A stretch of 64,000 nt of DNA from positions 62,001-126,000 of the forward strand of contig RCAB01000040.1 of the NCBI GenBank assembly GCA_003640385.1. The letters are read 5' to 3'. Source of the stretch: Setaria digitata. Lineage: Eukaryota; Nematoda; Chromadorea; Rhabditida; Setariidae. The translations under genes were made by a program, and so were the position numbers. Under the pieces are notes generated by a model, which was given only the letters and a program-made list of their open reading frames with translations, was not told where the DNA came from and did not search any database. Positions 13,801 to 25,849 of this stretch are shown here, one piece after another. Every line of letters begins with the position of its first letter. Positions within the stretch are counted from its first letter, which is position 1.

Positions 13801-16770
13801 GGTTATATAAATTTTTTTTTTATAAAGCGGGTTACTTCAACAAACAGCACTCATTTTATTCCAACTTCAGATCCTCATTGAAAAATTTGTTCGGAAAATT
13901 GACAAGAAGTGCCTCACAAGAAATTAGATCTGCTGATGTTCATCGTACTGGTGCTTTAAGGTCTTGTTTTTCTTTGTTTTTTACTTATTATTAAAATGTA
14001 GTTTTTAAATTACACAATATTTAGGACTAGGACAGCTCACAGGACTTCCAAATTGCTTTGGGAGAAATTTTTGAGATTATCGGGTTACGGCGATATCAAG
14101 CAAAGAAAGGCTTGATTTAAATCAAATGATTGATGCAATATCACCATATTTTTTCCTGACAAAAAAGTGTCTGGAAGATCTATCGAAGAATATTAAAGTA
14201 GTAAATTAAGTAATGAACCGCAATAATTTAAAAAAGATAAATTTTTCTGCATTTATCCAAGTCGTTAGTTAGAAAATTGAAATAATTTACTGGGAATTTA
14301 AAATCATCTGTCTTAAACTCAAAGTTTATGAAATTAGCAAAGATACTCGTTCATTCAATATTAACAGGTATTCATATAGGATCACGTTTTCTAGATCAGC
14401 ACATTCGTCACGGTTACCGATTTATGGCCCAATATCCGGTGCCATAGCACTTCGACCACCACTGCAACAGTTTGTTGAATGGAGCAAAGAACAGATTTGC
14501 GAATGGATGGCGGAAATTGGTTTCAGCGTGTATGTACCCGAAGTTGAACGCTTTGTACGCAGTGGTCGACATCTGTTGAATATGACAAATCAAGAATTTG
14601 AAAAGGTTTTTAGTCAGTAACTCGAGATTTAAATTTATGAAGTCCAATAATACTACTTACTATTTGTTCATTCAGTGACATTATAAATAAAAAAAAAAAA
14701 AATGAATTACTTGAAAGTGCACTGCTGCAGGGCATTTGTTTTCAGGAATTACTGATAAGGAATCCATTACATAGAAAACGTTTGCGTTGTATATTGACTA
14801 GTATAAATCGCGGTATTAAAGATTCTGCAGATCGTATGGATTTACATCAGGTAGATAGAAAATTGAATTTTACGAATTTCTAATTCTGCTGTTATGTTGC
14901 ATTAATTAAAATATTTTGAATTTCCACTGATTTACTCAATTTTACGCCTATTATTCTAAAATTAATTTCATTAGTCTAATTTTATATTTAAAGGTTCTCC
15001 TTTGGTTAGATGATATTGGGATACCACAGTACCGTGAAAGTATGGCTGAAAATATGATTGACGGTCAAATGCTAACTCTGCTAACTGCACAAGATCTGAT
15101 TGAGGTGGGCTTAAGATCTTTTAAACTCGAAAATGATTTAGAAAAAATCTCTTATATTTATTTATTCCAGATGAAAATTACTTCTGCCCTTCATCATGCA
15201 ACAATTGCTCGTGGTGTACAGTTCCTTCGATCGGTTGATTTTTGTTCAAATCGTCTGGAAAAAAGGTTTAATCCAGTAAGTGAACACTTCACTGTTAGAT
15301 AGTCTAATAGTCGTCATAATATGTGGTAGCTTTGGTGAATGAATTCTTTCCGAGTGCATTTTAGGATCTAATCCACAAAGGTGCATGTCCAGGTGAAGTA
15401 GAACGATGGTCACATCACTGTACTTGCGAATGGTTGAAAGCAATTGATTTAGCTGAATTTACGCCTAATCTTCTTTGTGCTGGGATCCATGGCGCGCTAA
15501 TGGTAAGTTTTTAGGCAAGACTCAGTGGTGAAGTTTTGATAGTAACTGATAATAATAGTGGAATTGTTTGCTGTGTAGTGAGGGTACCTTCATTTCCTAT
15601 CATTAAGATGTCTTTAAGATTTTGCAATTTTCCTGGATTTCAGAATTGTTTACCAGTTGCCGAAATTTCACCCTTCATCTTCAGGTTCATGAGCCAACTT
15701 TCACGGCAGAAACGTTAGCGGAAGTGTTGCAAATGCCTGCTCACAAAACACTTCTTCGACGTCACCTAGCAACTCATTTCAATCAGTTGTTAGGTCAAGA
15801 AGTGATTAGCCACAAGCGAGCTGTGCTTGCACAGCCACTCGTTGTGCAGATGTCTCCTTTATTGAAAATTAAGGCAGGTTACGAGTAAATTCGAGTTATC
15901 TTCGTTCCAAGTTCGCTACTGGAAAAGTAATTAAATAATCTAACTAATAAGTTTAGTCGAACATCACCGTTTATTATAATATTTACATTTAATTAAACAA
16001 TTATTCAATTCAATGTAAGTGAAAAGCTCCATAATTTTGATTCTCTTTTTCCATAATTGACAACCTCAATGTTTGATTAATTATGCAGAATTCTTTTTTC
16101 CCATTTTCGCATTTTCACATTGCCATTCAAAAGGCTTGGTTGCACCAAAAACAACTTCTGAAACTGAAACGAAAAAGAAATCGAAATTTTTCAACACTTT
16201 ATTTCAAAAAGGCTCTTTATATTTTATCTGTGCAGCTGAACTTTATTACTAAAATATCGCAAAAAATCGTATAAAAAACGTATCTTATTTTATTGTTTGT
16301 GTCAATAAACTTTAGTTCCTTATTAGAGGAGATTCTTAGAAATAATCATTGATTTCATTTTAGCTGCTGAAGAAAGGTTTCCTTTTGTCACGTAAAAAAG
16401 GAAAGAATGAAGTATACGTTGAGCCAGACGAACCAGTCTGTCCACCTACTGATTCAAAATCCACCTATAAAAAACAGGTATATCCATTCTTCCTCCTCCT
16501 CCAATAAATTTTACGATGGAACCGAAGTCAGTTCTTTGTCAGGCGTTCGGTGTCTTCTTTTACTGTTGTAAAATTATATCAAAAATATATTTCGAACTTT
16601 GTTTCTTTGAGTTTTACTGATTAATCCTTTTTTTTTTTTTTTTTTTTTTTCAAATCTCCTTATCCTTTTTCCCTCTCTGTCCCTCTCCCTCTCCATCATT
16701 ATCGTAGGCGACGTTCCAGAGTAATAATTTCGAGATTGACGCACTAATAATTAATAACATGGCGATCTGA
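7900..16770 (+). CDS. Liprin-beta (SAM-domain scaffold), near-complete gene model
   Basis: Exons proposed: 7900(or 7908)-8209, 10270-10371, 10810-10923, 11064-11195, 11540-11684, 11865-11926, 12260-12430, 12611-12715, 12856-13004, 13075-13210, 13294-13357, 13551-13632, 13871-13960, 14395-14605, 14746-14850, 14994-15104, 15171-15275, 15365-15502, 15685-15873, 16364-16477, 16708-16770 (TGA). All phases agree, giving about 900 residues; vertebrate liprin-betas are about 880-1010. The order is a Ser/Pro-rich leader, a coiled coil (VTILTEQVGAQKEKIRDLE matches the liprin-beta core), a Ser-rich linker, and three SAM domains: exons 14-15 (QFVEWSKEQICEWMAEIGF), 15-17 (LLWLDDIGIPQY) and 18-19 (CEWLKAIDL, KTLLRRHLATHFN). 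Family role: cortical and presynaptic scaffold that partners liprin-alpha. The initiating exon is not found; the only in-frame ATG in the first exon is at 8123, so an upstream or trans-spliced leader is likely. Confidence 0.93.
8210..10269. other. First visible liprin-beta intron, about 2 kb
   Basis: The intron begins with GTAAGT after the first visible coding exon and ends in TTGTTGTAG before the SPSPSMSTV exon. No further in-phase exon with splice sites is apparent. It contains several A/T homopolymers and a short imperfect direct repeat at 9696-9729 and 9757-9789. Confidence 0.6.
9696..9789. repeat. Imperfect direct repeat pair, about 33 bp units
   Basis: The unit TAATTATCTCGGGCAAAG followed by AAGTACTTAATCA recurs as TAATTATATCGAGCAAAG followed by GAGTACTTGATCA, separated by about 27 bp that includes a T-run. 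It looks like a local duplication inside an intron; no function is evident. Confidence 0.8.
11944..12228. mobile_element. Foldback (long inverted repeat) element in a liprin-beta intron, MITE-like
   Basis: Left arm 11944-12056 and right arm 12114-12228 are near-perfect reverse complements around a loop of about 57 nt. Shared blocks include AATTATATAATCTA, AAATTCACATGAAGAGCA, TCTAGCCAGA and TTTTTGAGC...GTACAGCTCG, with scattered mismatches and small indels. The termini read AATTATATAAT and its complement. The element fills most of the intron at 11927-12259, encodes nothing and would form a strong RNA hairpin in the pre-mRNA. The structure resembles a non-autonomous DNA transposon (MITE). No clear target-site duplication could be assigned. 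The inverted repeat is certain; the transposon origin is inferred. Confidence 0.75.
15105..15170 (+). other. 66-nt stop-free intron inside SAM2 of liprin-beta
   Basis: The intron starts GTGGGC and ends TTATTCCAG. Its length is a multiple of three and it has no in-frame stop, so the unspliced form stays open. Removing it restores the ungapped liprin-beta SAM2 helix pattern (DLIE|MKITSALHH), which is why it is called an intron. Retention would insert 22 residues. Confidence 0.75.
15874..16363 (+). other. Probable GC-AG intron in liprin-beta
   Basis: The SAM3 exon ends ...AAA ATT AAG and the following bases are GCAGGT. The next exon begins after TTTCATTTTAG and reads LLKKGFLLSRKKGKNEV in phase 0, as expected for the liprin-beta tail. 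A GT donor four bases downstream (GCAG|GTTACG) would put the next exon in phase 1 and hit TAA after nine codons. Reading through without splicing ends at once (AGYE stop). A GC donor is therefore the simplest explanation for the conserved tail. Confidence 0.65.
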
Positions 16771-16904
16771 AGTTCGCTTAAATTAACCAAGCGATTTTGT
16801 TTTAAAATCATCCGTTTCGAATAACGATTATATGAAAGTGTAGGTGATTTGAAAAAGAGAAGGTTAACATTTTAATTATGCCAGAATTAGTTGGACAGCG
16901 GTTT

Positions 16905-16910
16905 AATAAA
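16905..16910 (+). terminator. Candidate polyadenylation signal for liprin-beta
   Basis: AATAAA lies about 135 bp after the TGA at 16768-16770, a normal nematode 3' UTR distance. Cleavage is not shown by the sequence. Confidence 0.45.
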
Positions 16911-18650
16911 GGAACTGAAATGGTTTTCAATTTTCACACAGTTCATCAAAAGTGGTATAATAAATCATACCTAGAAGTATACAAAAAATACAATTTCTTA
17001 TAACCTAGAAAACAGTTATATGTGTCTCTTATTATGTCTTACTTTTAGATTACAGAAAGTATTCTGGATTCACTTGAATCATCGAACGTTTAGCATCTTG
17101 TTTGGCTGCTTGAAGCTTGTTTTTACATTTTAATTGTGCTCAATTCGATTAGTGCATCCTGAATCATTACATTTGCATAAGTTTTTTAATTGATGTTTAA
17201 ATAATTATTATAATACTCATTTCGTCCATTTCGATAGAATCAAGAAAACTGACTGACTTCACGTAATAATTGTAAAATTTACCATATCCGTGAAATTTTC
17301 TCATTTTCATTCCTTTTTCCCTTCAAATCTACGGTTTATCTTTCAAGTTGCACTTCAAATTAAAAAATTTCTGATTGTTGCTGACCATGAGCTAAATCCA
17401 TTATACGGTTGTATAATTTATTTATCTGTTTGATTCAAACTCTTAATTATATATTTACTTAATTGTTCTGGTACCAGTTGATGAAATGTCTTGAATTTCT
17501 GTTTTTGAGATAATTTATATTTATTGGTCCTGTTATCTTGATTTGCGTCATTATTTTGCCAGTATTTTGCTTCATTTAGGAGGAAAATGTTGTGTTTCAC
17601 CTATTTCCTTCACTGTTACGTGCCACTGAATTGTTAGGAATTAATGAATTAACTTTTAGAAGATCACAGTTTTAATTTCGATTTGTAATTTGAATTAGAA
17701 TTGTCCATATCGTCTATTGTTAAAATTTCCAAATAATTAATTTCAAATTTCTCTAGGGGGATCATTTCTCATTATTGAAATTTTATATGATCAGCAACCT
17801 CCCAAAAATAGTTTCAACAATTATCTTTTGCGGCTATTAATTTTGAAAAACCATTTGTATAATAGAAAATAGCATTAAATTTTCGACCAAATAAAACTTA
17901 CTATTGCCAGATGTTGATACTTTTATAATACCTATTCGTTACTTATGTTTAAGCAAGTATTAGTGTAACTTTTTTTTTTTTTGTATGTTATTAATGCATT
18001 AAAATACCTTCCAAAATTTTGAAGTTTTGTATTTTTTTTTTGCTTTGCCCTGATAATTTTATGGTTTATACAAAGTGATCATCCATTATTTTGTTTGTAT
18101 ATTTGATATTTTGCATACTTTTGTTTATAAAAAGTATACTACTGCTGGTTTACATCAAATTACTTATATACTAATTCTTTTTTTTTTCCTTCTATCGTAC
18201 GATTACGTTCACTTACTATGGCAGCAATACTGCGAGCCAGAACTTCACGAAATTGAATGTTATTTGAAAGCTACGATGCATTGCTTATAAAATTTTTAAA
18301 ATTCGAAACTGCGCTCAGTGAATTTATGCTTCATTTGTTTCTTTTAGCTACAAATCGTTCCCACCACTTTGAACTCTAAACATACATGGCGTATTTCATT
18401 CCTTTTTTTTTAAATGTAATCCATAGTTTCGAACATGAGCATTGTCGATTGTTGATGATTTGAAATTTTATTTAAAGCTTTAATAAGAACATGAATAATT
18501 TTTTCAATTTTTTTTTTTTTTTTTTGCACCACTATACTTTTCTGCTTATGGAAGCTTAATCGATCGTCCAGGGCCAGAGTTTTTTCCTTTTTTTTTTTTT
18601 TTTTTTTTTTTTTAAAGCTCTATAGCATTATCTCTTTGGCTGCCACTACT
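16911..18650. other. No gene seen; liprin-beta downstream spacer
   Basis: AT-rich with T-runs at 18517-18535 and 18588-18613. No exon-like frame with splice signals is supported on either strand. Confidence 0.55.
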
Positions 18651-18655
18651 GATAA

Positions 18656-21600
18656 TCAAATCTCTGTGATGTTAAAATCATAAAGGTATTTCAAGGTGAA
18701 CTTGCAGCAGCAAATAATTAAGATAAGGATACTGTACCGGATATACGTTTTCAGTTAGTGGTAATTATTTCACATGTGACCCATATAAAGGGTCTCGGAT
18801 GATTCGTCTTTTTTTTGTTTTCTTCATACGCACTGCTTCCTTCATTTCGTGAATTATTACCGTTTTAATTGCGAGGTTAATTTGGGACCATTGTTTTAAC
18901 GTTGCTTCCGATAGGTTTTCCTGCTTAATAAATTTGATATTAATAATGTGACAAAGGGAATGACATAAAAAGAACTTTTCTAATGCTATTTGTCAGACAG
19001 TTTTCATTACTGAGTTCCGAAATTAGATATTAAATGTGAAGTGGTATTGTTGTGATTTCAAATTTAATTTGAAGTTACTGAATTTGTTGGTGAAAAGCAT
19101 ACTGTTAGCATTAATGACAGTGGCGGGTCAGATGTGCTGAGTTTGGATCAACTGGAATTACGAGTTCCGGTATTAATCAAAAATACATTATCCAGCATTC
19201 CAAAAGTTTTGAAAATTACAAGAGAACAGATTGAAAATAATCCTGATATAGCGTTTCGGGCTTGCGTAATATTTTTTTTTAAACATGAAAAATATTTAAG
19301 AGGTACATATTTTAAGAAATATGACTTCGTCAATATTCGAGACTAATCTAATCAGCCAGATTGTCAATCCTAATCAAGTTTATTTGTATTGTTGCTATTT
19401 TAGACAATTCAGGATTTTAGTAGTGAAATAACTTATTTAATTTATAATTCATCTTTTAGTTTAACTTAATTGGTTGTTATATTTTCTGAATGTCTCAACT
19501 TTGATTTTTTTTTTTTTTTTTTTCAGAAAAGCATTTAGCTTGAATTAAATAATAAACAGCTGCTGAAATCAGTGTCAGGAAGGATGTATGCTTTAATAAA
19601 TTCAAGAAATAGAATTAATTGTTTTTTTTTTCTTTAGTTTGATTCGATGAGAAATTTTTGCTACTTTGATATTTCTATGAGTTAAGTGCTGAGAAAACCG
19701 TGTAGCGGTGAGAAAACAGAGTTATTGTTCTCACAATTTTTATATTTAAATTCGGCCATCTATAGAAATTAAATTTTGAGAAATTTCAGTTCTAAAAGAT
19801 CCACAAGCATCTAACAAAAACTTGAGAATGCCATCAAATGGGTAGTAATGTAATGTTTTTCATTCGGAATTGAGCGGAAAATTAAAGAAAAATTGTTAGA
19901 AGACATAATGAGCTTTTTTTTTCAAATTCTTTTATATTCTCATCTATTGTTCTACATTTTCAAACAATTTTCAAAAGTCAAGTTTTAGTTGCAAATTTTA
20001 CTATTTGAAATTTCATTTTTTTCAGCCAATTTTTTTTTGATACTGATAGCGACCATACTAGAAAATGAAAGGGACAGCTATTTGTGGATGGAACCTGTCA
20101 GGGATGAAACAAAAGTATTCAGGATTTGAATACGTATTCATAATACGTTTTATCCAGAAGAAAATTCTGTAACCTTAAAAGATATTAACGGTTAGCCACT
20201 TCTGGTACTCGCGTTATCACCAATATCATTTGATAATTTTGATGATACTGGCATAAATTTCAAATTTATGAAATAAAGAATCCAAATCAACCTAAAAAAA
20301 TATTTGCCGAGAATGGAACATCACATAATTCTGGTTAACATGAAAACAATTATCGTGTGAAAACTGCTTTTATTTGTTAAGTATATCTTTAAAATTAACA
20401 ATATGACGTTCCCTGATAAGATCAATCATGAAGCAGTTAATCAAACATTATAGTTGTAAGCTTTTCACAGTTATATGTTTAAATCCCTTTTAAAAAAAAT
20501 AAAACGTTTTTTATGACTTAGATATTCATCTATTCTGTCGTAAATAGTTTTAAGTTCCTTACTTCAGCAGGTCGTTCATATAAATATTTCTGATAATGCA
20601 GATTAACATCCTGAACAACCATAAGTACAAATTGTTTGTTTAACCCCCCCCCCCCCCCCCCCCCCCNTTTTCTTAGAACGGATTCAATCCTTAAGGCTTT
20701 CAATCAATTTTTCGTAATCGATTCTTCCACAACATCGCAATAAGCTGTGACCGGAAATGATGGAAGTGGTTAGTGGTATGATAATATACTTGTATGATTT
20801 AAGGGAAATTGTCCAAACTATGATTATGCCTTATTTTCAAAGTTATTTTTTTCATAATTCTTTAATTATTTCAGCAGTTTGCCATACACGTGCAGTTTCG
20901 AAATTTTGTAAGACTTAAGAACCTTAAATTTACCTATGAAGTAAAGGTTTCAGTTGAGGCGGTGATCAATTGCTAAAAAGACTTCAGAAGTAATTACTAG
21001 TGAAATTGTAAGCACTCCTAGTGTATATTTTGTCATCTATATTAATTCATAAAATTCTCATGTAGTTTGCATCAGTAATTCTTCAAAAAATGTTACGTTT
21101 AGGTGATAAAAACACTGCATCAGTATCTGATCCTGCTCAAACAAAATCAACAAATATGTGAAGTTTCAATCAAACAGCAATGAATATGAGAAATTCAAGT
21201 GGATTCTTCGAGAATTTCTTTCGATCCTCATTCTAATTTTCCATCTTCCTTTGATTTCTTTTTTTGTGAATTTTTCTTTTTCGTATTTTTTTTTTCAATT
21301 TTCAATATTAAGTAAAATTATCGAACAATCTACATTCAGATATACTGTCCAGGTATATATTTATATCAAGATACAGTTTGAAAAGCACGGAATGGAAATT
21401 GACTTCGAGAAAAACAACCAAGGGTGGTGTAGCTGTGTTTATTTAACCCTTATTCTTGATCATCAGCATTATACACATATGTAATAAAGCGCTTGTGAAT
21501 AAATTTATTTAAATTGTCATCCTTTCACCTTCAAGCTTTAGCATTATGGCACAATTCTGTTATTCTATAATTCCTGAAAACATTACTGGATAATTGAAAT

Positions 21601-22860
21601 ATCCTTTGCTTGTTCTAACTCTGTTTTCCATTGCTCAGATATCTTTCAAGAATCTGAACATTCGTTATCGGGGACATTCTTTATTCAAATTTAATTTTAA
21701 ACTAGCGCAGCTAAAAATTCTGAAAATCAATTACCAAAGCAATATAGGCTGTATGTAGTAGCATCGGTCGTTTGATGTGCTAAAATCGCTGTCACTGCTA
21801 TCAGCTACTGCTAATGATCCGTTTAGTAAAGTAAGTTATTGTTAATGGAATTTTCCAATGAAATTTAAGCGGAAATTCAGAAAAGTGAAATTTGCATATT
21901 AATGGCAGGAATATATTTGCTTGCAAGTTAATTAAAATATATTCTAATTCATTTATAATATATGTTTCCAATTACAAGCATGATTTAAATTATATGTCGG
22001 GAAACCAGGATTCAAAAAAAATCCCGCAACATATGATTATACGAGTGATTCAACCGAACAATGCATATTTCCGGATTATGACAGCTATCCTGTTGTTATA
22101 TTTGATACCGTGAAAGAATCATTAAAGAATAAATTGAGTTCATCAAAAATTTTACATGGAATGAGATATGATTTAGCAGGAATTAAGGTCAAAAATTTCT
22201 GATTTCGCTAGTAAATTGAAATTTTGTGAATCTGAAGGAATTATTGAATAATATTTTTACTAATTCAGCAGAATCCTTCTTATGAACATGTCAAAAAAAT
22301 TAATACTGGAAGTATCAATCAATTCATCAGGAATCATTAACCAAAAGATATTCGACAATTATTTCATCACATTGCAAACATACTTCCAGTGATAATTCGA
22401 ATAAAAAACTCAACTTTTCTAGGTCTTCGATCTGCTTTGAAAGCTTAAAAGAATTTCAAGTTCCCGTAAATAAATTCTACTGAAATTAGTTTAATTTGTT
22501 AAATAAAACTATTATGTTTAGTGTATGATCATGATTTTCTTTTTTCTATTTTTTATGGTGTGCAATAATTTGAATTTCAGTTACCTGAAAGAGGGATCAT
22601 TATCATGTAGGTGTGACTGTGTTCAGCTGCATTTGGCTGATGATCACATTGGGCTTAATCATTTTCATCCATTTCGTTGCAATGCACATTCCAGAATGGT
22701 ATTGCTGGATTATTCGGTGATACTACCGATATGGTACAGGAGATAGCTGAACTATTGAATGTTTGGAATTTTGTAATTTCTTATTTTGTAATTAAAATTT
22801 ATGAATGAAAAATGGCAATTATTTCTCGAAAAGTAGAGTTAGCCTACAAAAACATATGTA
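18656..22860 (+). pseudogene. Cluster of coding-like fragments; unrecognised gene or pseudogene
   Basis: Short segments of balanced, protein-like composition occur on the + strand, many beside TTTCAG/TTTAG acceptors or GTAAGT-like donors. They are: 18656-18760 (stop TAA at 18719), 19068-19265 (LSLDQLELRVPVLIKNTL), 19790-19841, 20026-20126 (ILENERDSYLWMEPVRDE) then the same frame onward past stops, 20875-20974, 21103-21161, 21762-21830 (HRSFDVLKSLSLLSATAN, with GTAAGT), about 22009-22187 (STEQCIFPDYDSYPVVIFD), 22269-22440 and about 22690-22790 (GIAGLFGDTTDMVQEIAELL). Several carry one in-frame stop with plausible sequence on both sides, which favours decay, but mis-set exon boundaries could give the same picture. 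I recognise no domain. Chance frames in AT-rich DNA remain possible for the individual pieces. Confidence 0.3.
20644..20667. repeat. Poly-C run of 23 ending in N
   Basis: Twenty-three consecutive C are followed by an undetermined base at 20667, in otherwise AT-rich DNA. This is a probable sequencing or assembly weak point and may hide missing or extra sequence. Confidence 0.95.
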
Positions 22861-23129
22861 AATGTCATCAATGTAGTCAATTAATGAATTTGTAATTTGA
22901 TATTCCAAATGAGCAAAACGGTAAACTATGATATTTTTGTTTAAATTCATACCAAATTTAGATACAAAATTGCCAAAGGTTGTTTAACATGTGTTAATAA
23001 GTGCTTCTTGGATATTTTTGAATATCGTCGATTTTTTAACATTCACAAAGCTAGTTAATTTTCCATAATCCTGTGATGATCAGGAAAGTTCTTCTCTCGG
23101 TGATTCTGCAACTGCACGGCAGGTATAGC

Positions 23130-23183
23130 TGTATACCTTCTGAAAAAGGTTCACGTTGTATACCTTCTGAAGAAGGTTCACAT
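23130..23183 (+). repeat. 27-nt tandem duplication
   Basis: Two adjacent 27-nt copies differ at two positions. In the one open frame that covers them (23073-23282) they read CIPSEKGSR and CIPSEEGSH, an exact nine-codon unit. The surrounding frame of 69 codons is unrecognised. Confidence 0.85.
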
Positions 23184-23283
23184 TGTATCCGTTTAACCGT
23201 TTCATTTAGTCCATCCACTTCTTGTACTCTCGAGTGCTATCAATTTAATACTGCATGTAAAATACTCGTAAAACATGCGTAAC

Positions 23284-25740
23284 CATATTGCATTTGAAGT
23301 TTTATCAGTGTAAGAGGTAGATCGGATATAACAAGCTGATTTCTTTGGATATTCAAAATATTATATTAGACAGGTCATGTTCAAGCTCTTTACTTTCTAT
23401 CTTCAACTTAGTACAATGACCTCTCCATTTCTTTAATTACATCTATGTAACTCTAACAAAATACTAAACGAGAATTTAATTTTATGCCTTTATGTGCCTG
23501 GAATAAACGGTCTACCAAGTGCTCATTCCATTCCCCTGGATTTCCCCTCTTTTGCCTTTATGGATTAAATGTTTGATCAAATCTACGTGGCGATTATTAA
23601 AGCGCTATCGGCATATTTTTCATCTCAAAATAAAATTATAGAAATTTCTAGAAGAAATTGTCTGGCCAATGAAAAAAATATTACAATGGTTTATTTTTAA
23701 TTCAACCATGAATTTTCTTTTATTTTGAATTTGAAAGCTTCGAATTAAAGCAGTAAGTAAGTCTTTGGAAAATCTGGAAGTAGCATATTTTTGCAATATT
23801 ATTGGACTACTTGATGTAAACTTGTCTAGTCATTCAAAAAAAAAGCACTTTTTTTATTCAAAGTATAAACTAACAAAAGTCTTTTTTTTTTTTTTTTTTT
23901 TTTCAGGTTCCTGTCGTTCTGCAGCAGTACGTGTTCAGTGGAGAACTTTTTGTTTTGTTTTGTTTTTTTTTTTTTTGGCATGTAAGAATTTTTTAATAGA
24001 TTAACAAGCAGTTCCAGTAATTTCTAATACTTTTGGGAATATTTTGCTGTAACTATTTTCCATCTAATAAGTGTCTAACAATATCTTTTCCGCAGTTAGG
24101 ATCTAAATAACCTCAAATTTGAATCGAACTGATCAGCTCTTTTTGAATTCCACTTCTTTTTATTTTTGTTATTTTCATTTTTTTTTTTTTTTTTTGAATG
24201 ATTGTTTCACTTCAAAAAGACATACCATTTATAAGATGATAGCAACAAATACGATAATGGATCCAATGGATATACATATCAAATAGTGATTGATAATGGA
24301 TGTAATTGTGGGCTTATATTTTTGAAAATTGTTCAGCAAATATTGATATTGAAGTTATTATTTCGGAAATTGCTCCATTTAGTTTAATGTCTATAAATTT
24401 GCAAATTTTGATGGATAAAAAAAAAAAGTTAGCAGCTGTTTAAAAAAAAAAAAAAGAAAAAGATAATATTGAGCTTAATAATTTACCATTCAAAATTTTA
24501 ACTTTCACTCAAAATTCATTTCACTTCTTGATGCTAAATTCAAACAAAGTATTATTTGTTGAGTTGCTCGAAAGACAGATGTTCGAAGTCGTTATTCATC
24601 TAAAATGTCAGTGGCTAATTGTCTCTGCCACTGTATTTGATAATGATATTCATTCTTTAGGATGAAGAGGGCGAAAGTGGAACGAGGTGTGGAGAAAGAG
24701 AGGCAAGATAGTTTGTTGTTACGGTAATATTACATATCATAATAAAATATTTTGAAATCGAAAGTTTTTAATTGAATTTCCTTTGAAATTAAAAATTTCC
24801 AAAATGTCTGAAATTTTTTTTTTTTTTTTTCGATGAAGTCTGTAAAAATAGCAAAAACATTAAAATAGAAAAGAGACTAGCGTAAATCCTCATTCCAGCA
24901 AATTAACATTAACATTCATTTACTGTTTTTGCTGAAATTATCATGTGCTTCCTTTTTTTTTTTTTTTTTTTTCCAACCATAAGTCAGTTTTGCTACTTTG
25001 TTCGAACTTAAGGCCAAATTGTGGTTTAATTTGTTTCTTGAAAAAAAAAAAAAAAAAAAAGAAAAACTAAAATCAGCTCATTGCAAATTCATCGACTAGT
25101 CTATAATGTCATTTAGCTATAAAGAATACATTTCTTATTAAATCCAGCCCAAACAAACTTTAATTATAGAATTTTGGAGCAAAAAAAGAAAACCTATCCT
25201 TTTTAATGAATTCAGTCAATTTTCAAAAAAAAAAAAAACTGCACTATGCAAAATAAATTAAAATGATAACAAATTTGTTTTATGTCCGTGAAATCCGACA
25301 AAACTGACATCCGATAACTCATATTTTCTTATATCTTTACGCTATATTCACTGAGAATGCTAAGAAAAAAAAAAAAAAAAAGAGGATTAATTAGAAAACC
25401 ATGAAATCATTGTTTGCAGAAAAAAAAAAAAAAAAATGGATGATGTGTGAGAATCGAACCATATCTTATTATTGAATGAATTAAATTTTCAACTGATGTT
25501 TACAATGGTGACACGAAAAGGCATGACATTTTTTGGATAAGAATTTTTTAGTTGCTGCTGGCATTTATTAAAAAGAGATTATAAAAGAGGGGAGGAATGT
25601 ATATACTATGTGAAATGAAAGAGATAAATAAAGTGATAGCGAATTTCTGAAGTAAAAATTTTAGCAGCAAATAGTTTGGAATAGCATGAGGAACGAACGG
25701 TTCGTCTTGGAATCTTGAGTGACAAGTCCTGATCAGTAAG
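23284..25740. other. No gene seen; homopolymer-rich spacer
   Basis: AT-rich DNA with many A and T runs (for example 23880-23903, 24814-24830, 24953-24972, 25042-25060 and 25364-25381). No exon is supported. Confidence 0.55.
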
Positions 25741-25745
25741 GGAGA

Positions 25746-25782
25746 AGTGACGGTGACAGTTGTGCCACCATTCACCGTCACT
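25746..25782. repeat. Perfect 11-bp stem hairpin
   Basis: AGTGACGGTGA, a 15-nt loop, then TCACCGTCACT. The stem is perfectly complementary and GC-richer than its surroundings. It could be a transcribed hairpin or a palindromic protein-binding site; no gene is adjacent. Confidence 0.7.
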
Positions 25783-25849
25783 GACTGATGCAGAAAGCAG
25801 ATGCTAGTCCGGAAGTTAAAATAATCTAAAAAAAAAAAAAAAAAAAGGA

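Noticed and set aside
25440..25470. GAATCGAACC, which on the minus strand resembles a tRNA T-loop
   Set aside because: The flanking bases do not form a T-stem and no anticodon or acceptor stem could be built around it.
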